From Paragonimus westermani (taxonomy: Eukaryota > Platyhelminthes > Trematoda > Plagiorchiida > Troglotrematidae), in assembly GCA_008508345.1 (NCBI GenBank), contig QNGE01001216.1, forward strand, positions 38,353 to 102,352: a stretch of DNA of 64,000 nt. Direction: 5' to 3'. How positions within the stretch are numbered: the stretch's first letter is position 1; every line of letters starts with the position of its first letter. Position numbers and translations under genes: made by a program. This document shows positions 23,000 through 35,193 of the stretch, piece after piece. Below the pieces are notes generated by a model, which was not told the origin of the DNA, did not search any database, and saw only the letters and a list, made by a program, of their open reading frames with translations.

Positions 23000-24470
23000 G
23001 AAGCGGGGCCAGAGAAATGCCATGGTCCTTCAGATTTCTCGGAATTACTCTGTGTTTGATAAGCGACAGTGAGTTTTACGAATAATGTTTTTAAGTCTTT
23101 CTCAGGAGATGCAGACTGGTCAGTGAAAAGCGATACAAAAGATGCGCCAAGGATGCATTTTGCTGCACAACCGAATGCTGAACTTCGAAAGGTTGGTCTG
23201 AGATCTGAAAGCAAAATTTTAAATAGCTTAGAAAAACAAACTTTCCGAGTTTGATGCTGTTGCGCCAGGGCGGTTTATTATCAGCAAAACAGCTACGCGA
23301 GAGATGAAGACATCATATCGTGCTCACGGATATGAAAGGGATGATGTCCAAAAATCGGGCTATCGAGAGATTCAAAGTTTCTACGATGGGATTCAGTAAA
23401 GTGAACTTTGATAGGAACAAAGTAACAGACATTAATGAGGCAGGGATATGTTCGCTGAAGCGGATTGCCACAGAAGCTAAAATCGTGCAATTTACCCGGC
23501 ATGGCATGTTATATTCAAACAAACGCATTGGAAAACTTGGGGTGCTTCAGATGCCGGTTTATTAATTACAATACATTGTAAGTAGTATTTGCGAAATTCA
23601 TAAAAAATCTAATTAAAATCATAAGGATGTACGAAAAGTGTAGTGTAAATAGTGCACAACAATAGCAAGTGCAATTGCGGCCGAAATTCGGACAAAATTC
23701 ATAGGTGTAATCCGTCAGTGTTAGTGGATTATTCGGTGAAATCCTGTAGATTTCGACACAGACCTATAGAGTGGAAACACCGTGTAGTTCACCGAGCGCG
23801 ATGGCTGTGTTTTGTTCACCGGCGAGTGAGATGCGTTTTGTTCACACGAACAGACGGCCTTGTTATCGTCCCACTCTGAACAAAGACAATTGGTTGTGTC
23901 AACTATCGTGGCGGCCATCGTGACCGGCTGACCGTGTACAACAAACGCTGGCCACCAGATGATTTCGTGCATTAATTTCCTCTAAAAAGAACACGCTAGA
24001 CATTAAGAGGGGTGGTCGGCAGACACTTAGCTAAAGAGGCACTATGTACAAGCGCCGAAAGGATAACGGCGACCACGCTTGTGGGCTTTGGGTCAACCAC
24101 ATTCCAACCAGAGGGGGAGGACGCCGTTCGAACGACCTAGTGAACAGCGCGCTGAGAGATTTAGTATGCCCCCTGGCATCCCCACAATACCTGAAGAGAA
24201 ACTCAGTATGGTTTGGGGGCTATTAGTGCGAATAAGCGGCTTGACTACTACAGGCTAGGGGTGTGTGTACCGTAGTCACACACAGAAGGACGGCGGTCGC
24301 GAATGTGCCCTGCGCCATGAAAACGTAATGAACAGTCTAACAAAATAATCAGTCAACACACTATCGGGTTCAGCAGTGGTTTTGGTAGTCCCACCACCGG
24401 ACAGGACGTACTGACGCGGAAAAATCGACTGCTGAACCGTATATGATAAAGTGGACGGTCTTCCCTGTGA
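23000..24470. other. Intronic stretch, nothing recognised
   Basis: Short open frames of 60-83 codons on both strands, none with recognisable motifs. Direct repeats or RNA folds were not seen by eye. Confidence 0.35.
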
Positions 24471-24479
24471 TACAAAAAA

Positions 24480-25010
24480 ATTGTGTGGATTAAACCATCA
24501 TGGGGTTGCCAAAAGTTAAGTCAGCACGGATAAGAAAGTTCAAATCATGATTCATATCTTACGCCCTATGGACTTGTGACCAGTTTGAAGGGTGCATGCT
24601 CGACAGTGTCAACAGCGACTATATCTTTCTTCCAACCCATGTTCTTGACTAGATTGGCATATTCAGGCAACAACATTGAGTAAGCACCTTAATGTCCTTG
24701 TGAAGATTTACCTTCTAGGCCGTAGAAGGTCTGTTATATCGTCTCGAATACTGCAAGATCCTAAAATACTACCGTTACGCGGTGATTGAAGAAAGATTGG
24801 TCAGATGGCCTCGGAGTACGTAGATTCGTTTTCACGTCGAGTCCCGTGATGTCACCCGTGCGTAGCGCCGTATGAATTCTGAGGGCATTACCGGGATCTT
24901 TACCGAATGACGTGATTTCGCGCCCGCTGTCATTCGGAGGAATACTGCAATGGCCCAGAACAGCAGCTGATCGCGTCAGCGTCAACCGATAGGGAACAGA
25001 TACCACAAGC
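24480..25010 (-). mobile_element. CR1-like LINE C-terminal relic
   Basis: On the minus strand near 24.6-24.7 kb the frame reads LPEYANLVKNMGWKKDIVAV, which aligns with the RPLLEYANQVMYTGLKKDML block of the + strand CR1-like element at 31.33 kb. The open frame just upstream (24761-25006) fits the region before this motif only loosely. Short, frameshifted and isolated. Confidence 0.5.
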
Positions 25011-28000
25011 TTCCTAAATATTCAGGTTGCCTGTATAAGGGACAGCGCTGTTAATAATACTGAGTGGAAGGTCGTTCGTGTAGATGGGATTCAATAGGAG
25101 TCCGGGCACCCACGCTTGATAAACTTCCGCAGTACACCCAAAAGTAAGTACAACACAGGCCCACATCCGGCTTCAGGAAGCGGGAGTCAGGCGTGCATAT
25201 TAGACGTTTATTAGCAGTCTTGAGGTTGGAACGTATTGAGTGATCTATGTCTTCTTTCCTGGGTGGTGGTCAGGTCTCACTTAAAAAAGCAATCTAGAAT
25301 TTCTGTGACAAAAACCTAAACGACCATGAGTATACTTGTTAGCGACAGCTGATTCCATCAACTGCTGGCGGCCGCTTTCTGCAGGCAGTCGAGAGAAATG
25401 TAGGATTCACTGTACCCCCACGTCTCGACACCGAATCTGTCGCGGTGTCAGCATTATCTCACTCTTGCACACAACTTTAGGTGGCTTTGTCCTGCAGAAG
25501 CGAAGCGAGACCACGAAGCCCTGATAGTTTGAATTTTCAAACGGAGTTCTCTCACTTAAGCTGCTAAAACAGCGATTATGCCCTCTGTATATCAGTGAAC
25601 TCGGTGCAGTTTGCTGGGAGGCGCACGAAGGCTTCGTCGGCGTATCTTACCAACGCAATCGTCTTTGCTTGTGCAGCAACTGGAGTTCCGTTTGGTTCTC
25701 TGGCTAAAGACCAGTGAAGTCACGCTCCAACCGCTTTTTCTTCTAAACGGGTGTGCTCGTGAGTTAGTTTCTTCATCGTGCAATAAGCGTTGCTTTCCGA
25801 CGTAACAACCCCCGAGTTCTACAAGTAAAATGCCAACGGCACGAGTGGAGCTGTAGCTGGGTATGTTGAATTACCAGCCTGGCTAATGAAAGGCGCTAAC
25901 TGGAATTGCAGCGAGGACAACACTAGCCGGCACTTCGTGTCGTCCGGGACATGAACTGAGACATGAAACCTTGAAACGCTTGTCCTCGCAGTCACTTTAC
26001 TGGGCTCCATTTAGAGACTTGTATAACATGGTGAACGATTAGAACGCATATGAAATCTCCAGCAAACATAAGGGAGCAGAATGTAGTGTAACTAGGGCTT
26101 GAAACCCAACGCTGCATATGAAGGTGCACGCGAATGCACAAAAACGAGTGGACGTTTCAAAACAAACTGTAATTAGCACCGGAAAACAGTAGAAACAATG
26201 GGCAGGGCCACTCAATGTCACGGTGCTAGTTATCCGCCCTGTGCACCACACTTTCAGAACTTCCCAGGCGTCACGTCAACGTAGTTTTGAAGTTGCATTC
26301 AGAATACGGTAATGTGCAAGAAAACCTTATATACTATTCCACCGGCTGCACAGACAAGCAAACTCCAAATGAACCGAGTAAAGATTTTAAGAAGGCGAAC
26401 TTGAGAGAACCCTTATTGCTACCACACGTCAGCTGCCATAAAATACTAAGTTCGCAAAATCTTCCGTAGACCTACACCATTCAGCCAGACGCTCAATTGC
26501 TTAGGTACCATCACGGATAACGTGGTCTACAACAGGAAGGATACTGCCTATTTACTATATAGCCACGTGTGAGGCTACTGTACATGTGCCAGTGCACTAA
26601 TTCCAATTTCCGTGGTGAGGAGTAAATTATCATTCAAAGGCTAACGTGAATGAGTACCACGGTGCTAATGGGACAGCAATGATTTCGCGGGGAGTTTGGA
26701 TATTTTGGACTCCCAAAATAGTTTCACAACCGTTTTCCTCCATGAAGCACACTCGGTCAGTGTATCTGCTTAGTGATAGACAAAACTTTCGGCAAGCACT
26801 TATAATAGCACTGGCGACAGTTCGTCCGGCTCTCCATTTCCGCAGCCCTCGAGCTTCACCATTTCTTGGTGTGCAGCTGTGTGCTTGATAAGGATGAACG
26901 TGCAAACTGAAGAATGCGAGTGGTATACAGTAGACGGAAGGATTCTTGGTTAACTTCTAAAATTACAGTACACTTTTTAATCACACCTGTGGTTGCGCAC
27001 TTCCCGTGCTTTGTTGGGAAGTCATAATGGTCCTTCCAGAGCTTACTTTTTATTTGTTAATTATGTTCATGGGTTTCGCACCTGACAATCGTTGATATCC
27101 TTTGCGTCGTAGTTCGATGGCTATTTAATAGTTGACCTCTTCCTTGACTTGACAAGTTCGGTAGGTTCACTGAAAAAAACAGAAGTCGTTGGCCTGTATA
27201 TTAACTACATCTCATCCTAGTGGTTGAATTTAAGGCTGCGGATACCTGTCAGTGGAGAGGTCGAGATTATAGAATCGGTGGAACTTGGTGTAATATAACT
27301 GCAGTCGTTTTACTTAGGTTTGACTTAAGTGTACAGCAGTGAAGCGAGCAAAGCGGTGCTACACCATGTTATGGATAACTGCCAGCCAGGTCAAGAGTCC
27401 GGCTGGATGTTGAAACCAGCGAGCAAAATAGATCTGGTGATTTAGTCTGCCAACTTTTTACCCGCGAACTACTCAGCGAAGTCGCTGGAAGCGTTTACTT
27501 GTAATTTACTGTCGTGCTCATCTGAATGCTTGATTTGATGAAATTACGAAGAATATGTGTATGAACGAAGATATAGAAACCCTTAGTGGTCAAAAAGTCG
27601 CGTAGCCACGTAGGCTACAGCTGGCGATACACAGATGGTGAGATGTGTTGAACCAAGTCGGAACCCGGTGTGTGTGCTAATCAACGTGAACCAACGACAG
27701 AACGGCTGCGCTGTATAGATTACTAATGACATTGTTGTTCCTACTGAAATTTCTCGCTTCAGCAGTACGCTGTTGTGAGTTCTTTCGGCCAGTAACACAA
27801 CTTTCCTTGTCTTGATTCAACCCCCAGTTACATGCTTTCATCCTTAGGTCGTACCTGTCATTTCACAATGACAGATGGTCACCGTCACCTTGACGGAATG
27901 TGCTAAATTGTAAGGAAATAACGCTTGTCGTCATGTTTTGAGATGCGATTGACTGTTAACTGGTCAACTTTACGTCGGTGTATCCATCAAAGTCTTGATA

Positions 28001-28174
28001 AGAAGCGGGCAGCCACCGGTAAAGATTGTCAACAGCAGTGTGGAATATGGTCGCTCCTTTTACGGTCTACGTAGAAATACCAATTTTGTTTCACTGGTCC
28101 ATTTGAGTAAGGCGTCACAGAGCCTAGTGTCTTTGGGCTCCAGTCAGATGCAACAAGGGTGGTTCCGTGCATAG
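25010..28174. other. Rest of the last intron of the N4BP1-like gene
   Basis: About 3.1 kb without a supported gene. Open frames of 60-91 codons (for example 26630-26905 on the minus strand) lack motifs and good splice sites in matching phase. Confidence 0.4.
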
Positions 28175-28396
28175 CTGACGAAAGAATGGTCAGAAACCGA
28201 AGTTACCGGTGGCGAAATGGATGAAGTTTATTCAGCTGTATTTTTGGATGAACAGCAAAGGGGGGAATTGAGATTCGATTATTTTTCACCACAATCAATT
28301 TACCCGGAATTGCCACGAGATTTCAGCATCACGTTGAACACTCCATGTAGATTTTGTCAGGATCCGTCGTGTTACTCCGAGTTTGCTGAACTTTAA
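28175..28396 (+). CDS. Probable terminal exon of the N4BP1-like gene
   Basis: Bases 28175-28396 form 73 codons plus TAA, starting in phase 0 after ...CCGTGCATAG, which fits the phase-0 end of exon 6. The peptide is acidic and coding-like (segments GGEMDEVYSAVFLDEQQ and RFDYFSPQSIYP) and ends with a Cys-rich CRFCQDPSCYSEFAEL. An AATAAA follows 42 bases after the stop. No domain is recognised with confidence; the position corresponds to the CUE-like (CoCUN) C-terminus of N4BP1, but I cannot show homology. It might alternatively end a separate small gene. Confidence 0.5.
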   Translation: MTKEWSETEVTGGEMDEVYSAVFLDEQQRGELRFDYFSPQSIYPELPRDFSITLNTPCRFCQDPSCYSEFAEL

Positions 28397-28437
28397 TTGG
28401 TGTTGAAAGATGGCTCTAGACTTTGCTATCTTTCCCA

Positions 28438-28443
28438 AATAAA
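28438..28443 (+). promoter_or_regulatory. Polyadenylation signal AATAAA
   Basis: Canonical hexamer 42 bases downstream of the TAA at 28394-28396. It supports a real 3' end for the + strand gene at about 28.46 kb. Confidence 0.5.
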
Positions 28444-28459
28444 CAGCATCATTCATCTT

Positions 28460-30360
28460 TAGTGGTACACTGGAACCACTGGCTGATCTCTGAGTGACCT
28501 TTGAGTGTTCCCCCTGGATCAGCCACCGGTGTGCTATGGGTATAATTGTCGCGTATCATTTGACAAGCATAACCGTTAATAAAATAGCACACTTCTTCCT
28601 ACTTAGAAATGAGTTGGTGCGCCGAAGCCGCTCGAACCACGTATCAATAATGGTGACGGCGCCAACCGATTAATTTCGGCCATCTTACTTCGTCAAGTGG
28701 AAAACGAGCGGCTGGGATTCAACAAAGGCCGCGGAGCTGTTCGCGTATAAAAGTTTATCACTTGATTGAACTGTCGAGTCAGGAACTTTTGCGAACTAAC
28801 TCTAGGACACCCACGGCTAGTACTGTGGGAAGGTTCAAACGATTCACCTAGTTATACAAAGTTATCAGCGCAAGCGATCACTGTGATGTTCTCCGAAGTA
28901 GTTGAGCGGGAGTTCACATGCGATCATTCCTAATGTAATGGAAAGTGCCAAGGGAGGTTCCTTCACGGAACCAAGGTCCGATGATTCCGTTCTGCAGTCT
29001 ACCAGTTTGGTGGTCACTCCAGGAGTGATGACAAAAAGATATCTCGATGGTGCAGTATGCAGGTGTGTAACAATGTCATTCAACACTACTGCCATCACCA
29101 TTCTAGGCGATGTCGTAGGTAGAAACAAGAAGAAGAAACCCACTCCGTGCGGTTGCCGTTGAAGCTCGTTTGTCTGCGAAAGCCGTCGGCATTATGCTCA
29201 GTCACTTAATGGAAGTGACGCTTCAGTTGCTGTTGGATGCACGTGCTCTGTTAAGAGCATCACGGCGGTGTGCACCTACATTCACTGAGGTGGGGAATAT
29301 GATCATTCCTGCTTGAATGATTCCATAAGCCGTACGTGGGCGATGGACAGAAGATCTTAATGTCCTTCGGCTTCAGCTGCACATTGGCGGCACGACTGTT
29401 TTCAACAGTTCACGTGTACAATTATGGCCCATTCACGAGAAGTTGATACTCAATTCAAAGTCAGTGTTCATCATGAGATTACTCTGCAGTCTTTCTAATC
29501 CTGTGGATATGTCGCCTTATATATCTTGATAATCTGACTGGAGATTTGTCGATTATATTGAGAAATGGTTTGTTGCTATCAATATACGACCTGCACATGC
29601 AAATCGTTTCAGATTGCATATTTGGTTATGCACCTGCAAGACCTGTCATTCTTCGGGTTAGAAACTACACTGGTTATTGCTGTTGAGAAAAATGTACAGC
29701 GCCGTGAATGTGGGTTGACCAAAAAATGGTGTTCCCACTAAGCAGTTGTCGCTTACGGACAGACAACGACTCCTGGACTTGACACCAACAAGAACATCAT
29801 GTCAGTCAGTCCACTTTCGAAAGGTTACACTCGGACACGATAACCTGTTTCCCACTAGACCATGTGCAAACGGTCTGTCTGAGAATTGTGAAGCGTATGA
29901 TGGACCCACAGAGAGCAGGGCCAGGGAAAAGAAAAATCCGTCAGGGATCATCCCAAATAGGTCATTTGAACAGGAGAATAAAGAGATCGAGAGGTGCCTT
30001 GACTCGTGGGTTCTCTAGGAAATGTCGGTTCGCGGTGGTATGCAACCGGCGGAAGGTTACGATAATTCACCAGTTCTTGTTGCACATTGGTCCTGTGGCA
30101 TCGAAAGGAAAAGTTGACGAAAAAATTGTATAAACTTCTTGAGCTTCATCGTTTCTGTCTACTTACTCTGCTGCCCAAAATGGTGTCTCCACTACTTGAA
30201 TTATGTGGAATCCATGTTGCGAAAAACACTGGTTTGGTTCATTGGTGTCTACGGTGATTCAGAGCTTGTGTTCAATTTACTTTATGCCAACCACCGGTGG
30301 GGTGAGGCTAGACTGCCTGAACCGCTGGACTCTTATTCCACTTCCCCACTTGACGTGTGC
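28460..30360. other. Intergenic stretch, nothing recognised
   Basis: About 1.9 kb. A 29746-30133 region has two overlapping + frames of about 90 codons with many basic residues, but no known motif. Confidence 0.4.
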
Positions 30361-30366
30361 ATAAGA

Positions 30367-31850
30367 ACTCCAGGAAATAGCTGTTAGTCTGGCTGAACCT
30401 CTTTATAAGCTGTTTAAGCAAACACTTCAGGCCAGCATCCCCCCTAGCGCATTGAAAGCGGCGACGGTCACACCCATATTTAAAGTGGGTGACCAGTACC
30501 CTGCGGTTAGCTATCGGCCAATCAGCCTTACTAGCAATCTGTGCAAAATAATGGAACGCCCACTAAAGCGCGCCATACTCAATCACTTCTCATCAAATAA
30601 TCCTTACTCTTCCACCCAGCATGGCTTCATTCCTAATCGGTCATGCATAACAAAAATGCTTATTTTCATGGATATACTGACGGAGGCCAAAGACAATGGC
30701 CTCAGCTCAGATGCTCTCTACTTTGATTCCGCCAAGCATTTTGACCGTGTCCAGCACGGCCCCTGAAACACAAACTGGAAACCTATGGTATTCAGGGAGA
30801 GGTTCTTCGCCCGATTGCCTCTTTTCTTGAACTTTTAGACTCAAGACCGGACCAGACCTTTCGACTCCCTTTATCATCTCTGCCAGCGTTCCCCAAGAGT
30901 CAGTGCTAGGTCCCTTGTTAGTCCTCATTTACATTAACGACCTTCCAAACAATATTTACAGCAAAGCTCTCTTATACGCAGACGACCTGAAAATCTGGAA
31001 TGCCGCCGATCTTGACGGGATCAAGCGTAGGTCGGACGGTTGCAGTCTTCCACTAAATGACAATGAATGTGCTCACATCACACTCAGTGGAAATTCTGGC
31101 AATGCCTTCACGATTCCTAATGTGTCTAGCACAGTAGATATCATGCGAATCAATCTGAAGAACGATCTGGAAATCTGGTTGTCGTCTAACTTGTCCTCCA
31201 CGTGTCACCATGAGATGGCGGCAAAAAGGGATTTGCTGCTCTCATGATGATTGAGCGCACTTTTCCGCACATAGTCAAGTAAGCGTTTCAAACGCTTAAC
31301 GGATTTTATCTAAGACCGCTTCTCGAGTATGCGAATCAGGTCATGTATACCGGCCTGAAGAAAGACATGCTAGTTGTTGAGCGTGTCCAGTGCGCGGCTG
31401 CCACGATGTACGCGAGCCCGTGTAATGTTACTTACGAGTCTCGACTTGGAATTCTTGACCTGTACCCACTTGAATTTCGGAGATTCCGCGGTGATTTTAT
31501 ACTCACATTTTTCTTTGGATTAGGTCTTGTAGAACACTTCTTCATTGCAGCGAATGGTGACGGCCGGCGAGGACATAATGGGAAACATTTCAAGCTTCGC
31601 CCTTAGACCTATATTAGGCAAAATTTCTTTTCTTACAGGATTATCAACTACCGGAACAGCTTTCCTTCGGTGGTCGTCAGCAGCGCTTCTAGGGATCGTT
31701 TCAAAGGTTTACTCGATCCTCATTTATTCAAAATTGCATTACGCAAATAACCTTATTTCGTTCTTGGTATTCACTGTAATCTCTGATAGCAGTGCTACAT
31801 CCTGTTTTCAGTGATCGCCTTTCAGATCAACAGACGCCAGCTGACGCTGA
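30367..31850 (+). mobile_element. CR1-like LINE, RT to C-terminus, 5'-truncated
   Basis: The frame begins mid-element at LAEPLYKLFKQTLQ and runs through PISLTSNLCKIMER, QHGFIPNRSC, a first catalytic block (LYFDSAKHFDRVQH) and, after frameshifts, VLGPLLVLIYINDLPN and the polymerase box LLYADDLKIW (about 30970-31000). Then come RPLLEYANQ, VVERVQCAA, RLGILDLYPLEFRRFRGD and, in another frame, a FFSYRIINYRNSFPS tail. These are the ordered blocks of CR1/jockey-group RT and its C-terminus. The YADD box is intact, but several stops and shifts and the lack of an endonuclease show a dead copy. It lies downstream of the N4BP1-like gene. Confidence 0.85.
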
Positions 31851-32500
31851 GCAAGGAAAACAGACTTTATCCGGGAACCTTGGGTCTCTGCCTCGAACCC
31901 GTGTATCGATCGCCGGATCTTTGAATCGCAGGCGGGTTCCTACGACCCTCAAAAGTGCCCATCTCATGAATTTATGGCGCATATTGGAAAGGATGCGAGT
32001 AGGGTTACCAAATAACTGTGCAATGGTGAGTGATGTAAGGGTAATATTAACCCCAAGGGCAACGAAACAAAAAGGTGTGTTGTTTCACCAAGGCGTGAAG
32101 TACTGCGACTCCAAGCCTAACAGTGTGGTTTTGGTGGGTGGCTTATTTGCATTACTCAGCGCTTCAGCAGAAAGACGCATTCGCATGGGACGTTTCGTAA
32201 CTTGTTGTCATTTTTTGTCAAGGCGGTACCTTTCAGTGTTCCCAAATATACAAATCCACTTGTTGTTTGGACCGTGAACGTTTTCAATGTAAACGGCTGT
32301 TGCTACCATTTCAAAGTGGCCTTGTACTTCCTCCACTTCTGCACACTTTGAAGATGGTTGAGTGAATAAGTCTTACCTGATGTCGTTCCGTCGTCATTAA
32401 CATTGACGCAGCACTTCCGCCAATTACAAATTCCCATTTCAGATGAGTTAGGTTGTGGAGGTAATCCTTAAAAGCTCAATGATTGAAGACACACACAGAC
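31851..32500. other. Spacer between CR1-like and Penelope-like elements
   Basis: One + frame is open for 161 codons (31792-32277), with no recognised domain and a composition like non-coding sequence. Possibly LINE 3' UTR plus unique DNA. Confidence 0.35.
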
Positions 32501-32519
32501 TGCTAAACAACGTTTTCAA

Positions 32520-33336
32520 CGATATTATTTTACGATGGAGATTGAAACCGACAACCAACTACCGTTCCTAGATGAACTAATCAACCGCAAACCTGATGGA
32601 ACACTGGAGACATCAGTTTATCGGAAGGAAACACACACGGACCAACTCCTTGGTTTTTACAGCAACCACCCAGTCTGCCAAAAAAAGGAGCTGCATTCGA
32701 ACTCTGTTCAAACGAACTGAAACACACTGCAGCACCTCAGAGCTCCGGAGAAGTGAAGAAAGCTACCTATACCGAGTATTTCTTTGCAATGGATACCCAC
32801 GAAATTTCATCAGACGGAGCCTATTACGGAGAAACAGAAACCAACACTACTCAGCCACCAACAAAACGAATTGCACTACCATACATCAAAACCGTATCAG
32901 AAATGTCCGCAAGAGTACTGAGAACACACGGTATCATACTAGCGCACAAGCCAACAGCAACATCACGAAGGATACTGTCGAAACCAGAGGAACAATCCAA
33001 ATCCGCCGACAGAAGAAACGTCATTTACAAAATGCAATGCAATGCAACGTCGGCCAAACCGGACGGAAATTATCAACACGAATACATGAACACGAACTAG
33101 ACATCAAGAGGCACGATCAGTTTTCCCTGATCTCCGCCCGGGAGGATGGAACTGGGCACGCCTTCAACTTGAACACCGCAGAAATCCTTACTCAGGCAAA
33201 TACCAAACATGCAAGAGAATTTCTCGAATTTTGGTATTCATCAACCGGTTCAATAAACATATACATTGAACTAGACAAAATCTACGAACCAATGCGAATC
33301 AAGGATTTTAGGAGACGTGAACGTCATCAAGCCTAA
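32520..33336 (+). mobile_element. Penelope-like element: RT C-terminus and GIY-YIG endonuclease, frameshifted
   Basis: Three + frames together give the Penelope-like order. First is an RT end: QLPFLDELINRKPDGTLETS, VYRKETHTDQLLGFYSNHP. Next, after a shift, are NGYPRNFIRRSL and, after another, LPYIKTVSEMSARVLR, GIILAHKPTATSRR and NVIYKMQC (linker). Then comes VGQTGRKLSTRIHEHELDIK and TGHAFNL...REFLEFWYSS (GIY-YIG nuclease with the GQTGR..TR.HEH core). The Tyr part of the GIY motif before VGQTG is damaged by a small deletion. The RT fingers and palm catalytic residues are missing, so the copy is 5'-truncated and inactive. Penelope-like elements are telomerase-related retroelements common in flatworms. 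Confidence 0.85.
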
Positions 33337-33581
33337 TTACCAGTAAACCCAAACGACAGAGAGCAGCCAATCAGATTCCAGCCCAGGGACTCCAGTGAAC
33401 AATCAATCGAACATCAGGTCAAAGTTCCAGTGCGACAAAATCAACCAATGGTGGGTCAGATCAAAGGTCAAACACGACGGAAAGCGACCAACCAGAATTC
33501 AGGCTAGTAGGTCTACCTACTCTGCTATATAAGAGCTGGCATCAAACCAACTTCACCAAACGCCACATTCGAAACTATACG

Positions 33582-33612
33582 CTGATGATGTCACCTCGCT
33601 TGGTGATGAAAC
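33582..33612 (+). ncRNA. Hammerhead-ribozyme-like core in the Penelope-like element tail
   Basis: CTGATGA (33582-33588) is followed by a hairpin, GTCACC (33590-33595) and GGTGAT (33602-33607) with a TCGCTT loop, and then GAAAC (33608-33612). CUGAUGA, stem II, GAAA is the invariant hammerhead order, and Penelope-like elements are known to carry such ribozymes in their terminal repeats. One extra T lies before stem II and I cannot place a clean NUH cleavage site in the following bases, so it may be inactive. It is about 245 bases after the GIY-YIG frame, as expected for the element tail. Confidence 0.55.
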
Positions 33613-34101
33613 GTTCGCAACCTAAATGCTCAGCTCGGCGATCCTATCATTGCCAAAGTGAATATGGCCCATGCATCGGTAAATTTGGTGCAGCGGGTAT
33701 TGAGATCAGTGGAGAACCTGCCCACTTTCTCCAGCCTTACTTCCCGGAGGTATATAAATTTCAAACTGTCGTGTGATAAGCATTTGGCTCTACCACCGAT
33801 AGTTCGACAACAGTACACAATGGAGTAGCAAGCAAAAAACGACACTGCGAAATAAGTTGGGGAGCTGCTAGTATTGTGGCACAAATATTAGCCGTCTTAA
33901 TCATGTGTTTTATGATTCCAACAACTTCCGGTCCATCAACAAGCGCAACATTCCTGACGCGCTTTACCATGCAGTCTATAAATGACATATTTGCTGAATA
34001 TAAAGTTGGAGGAAGTTGAGTTGTACAACCATTTGGTATGTTCCATTTTTCAAATTTACAATACCGAGATGATCTTTCTTACCAGCGTTGAGGGCATATA
34101 G

Positions 34102-34334
34102 ATGGGTGGATGCACGCATAATATATTGAGAACATTACATGCGGATGATATTACGGATACTGTCTACTGGTTGGAATTGGATAACCGCCTGTCAACTGCC
34201 TCTGTATCCTTGGCTGAAGCCATTGTTGGTATTTTCAAATACGGCCAGTTTCCACTACTAGGAAGCCGAATCCGTCGTGAAACAACGCTTACCCTGGCGT
34301 ATCGCACGCGGACGTTAAGGAAACAATTCAAAGG
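34102..34334 (+). CDS. Unidentified candidate exon
   Basis: Open frame with coding-like composition (segments DTVYWLELDNRLSTASVSL and AIVGIFKYGQFPLLG), preceded by ...GGCATATAG and ending at a GTGAGT donor (AATTCAAAG|GTGAGT) in phase 1. No family recognised. It lies on the + strand between the N4BP1-like gene end and the terminal exon at 42157, so it could be part of a middle gene. Confidence 0.3.
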
Positions 34335-35193
34335 TGAGTTGAGAAAGTGAAATAACGTAAATGCTCACGTGCCTTATATTTATTTTCCAGTGATATCGAA
34401 TAATGCGTTGTACGCCGTGATCCATGGGAACACCCGGGGAACGTTCACGCCACTAGTGATTGTTTCCCTTTTTCTTATTTGATCCGAATCCTGTATACTC
34501 CTGAATGTCTAAACTAGACATTCGCCCCTGCGCATTTTTTTTAGTGACATGATTTTAGTCGTTTCTCGAGGCGCGGTCAGTCATTTTGCTATAATCCAAA
34601 TAATGACCATTTGTTTGAGTGAGCCCGATCATGTTTTATCGTCCGCCTGTGTCTGTGTTTTGAGCGCAAACAAAACCAGCAAGCACACACAAAGTCAGTT
34701 TAAGTTGTGTGACTAAACGTACCGTCGACGCCATCTTAATTTACCTTTGGGTAAGTCGTGTGCATGGCTCACTAGACTTCCGGCTCAAGCTTGTTTCTGT
34801 TGTCCCATTACACGACTGCTCTTGGAACGCCTGTATCTGAGGACCGCTGTCACCCAGTGTATGTGCGCTGAACAAAGTGGGTTTACAAGTGTAACGAGTA
34901 CAAGGAGCCAGAAGGTCTGGCTTGCCTGTTACACCTGGTAATCGGCTCATTATAAAGGTACATTCGTTGTTTGATTCATGAGGAGTTCCACAGTTGAAGT
35001 GGGAAGTCTAGTTCTCTTGTAAGATGACCCAATTAGTAGCGTATCAAATCCGGTTTTAGGGGCGCCTTTTCATTAACCGCTTCGAAGGTAGACTACATCT
35101 GTAGTTGATTACTGAGAAAGGCGTTTACTGGACCAGCAGCCTACGCGTAACTCGGTGTGAAAATGAAGCGTTAGCGAATTATTGATAGTACTC

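Noticed and set aside
29746..30133. Two overlapping + frames of about 90 codons as a possible NYN C-terminal exon
   Set aside because: No NYN or CUE-like motif, no matching splice phase, non-ATG start.
31792..32277. 161-codon + strand open frame
   Set aside because: It starts inside the CR1-like 3' end and shows no motif; likely chance.
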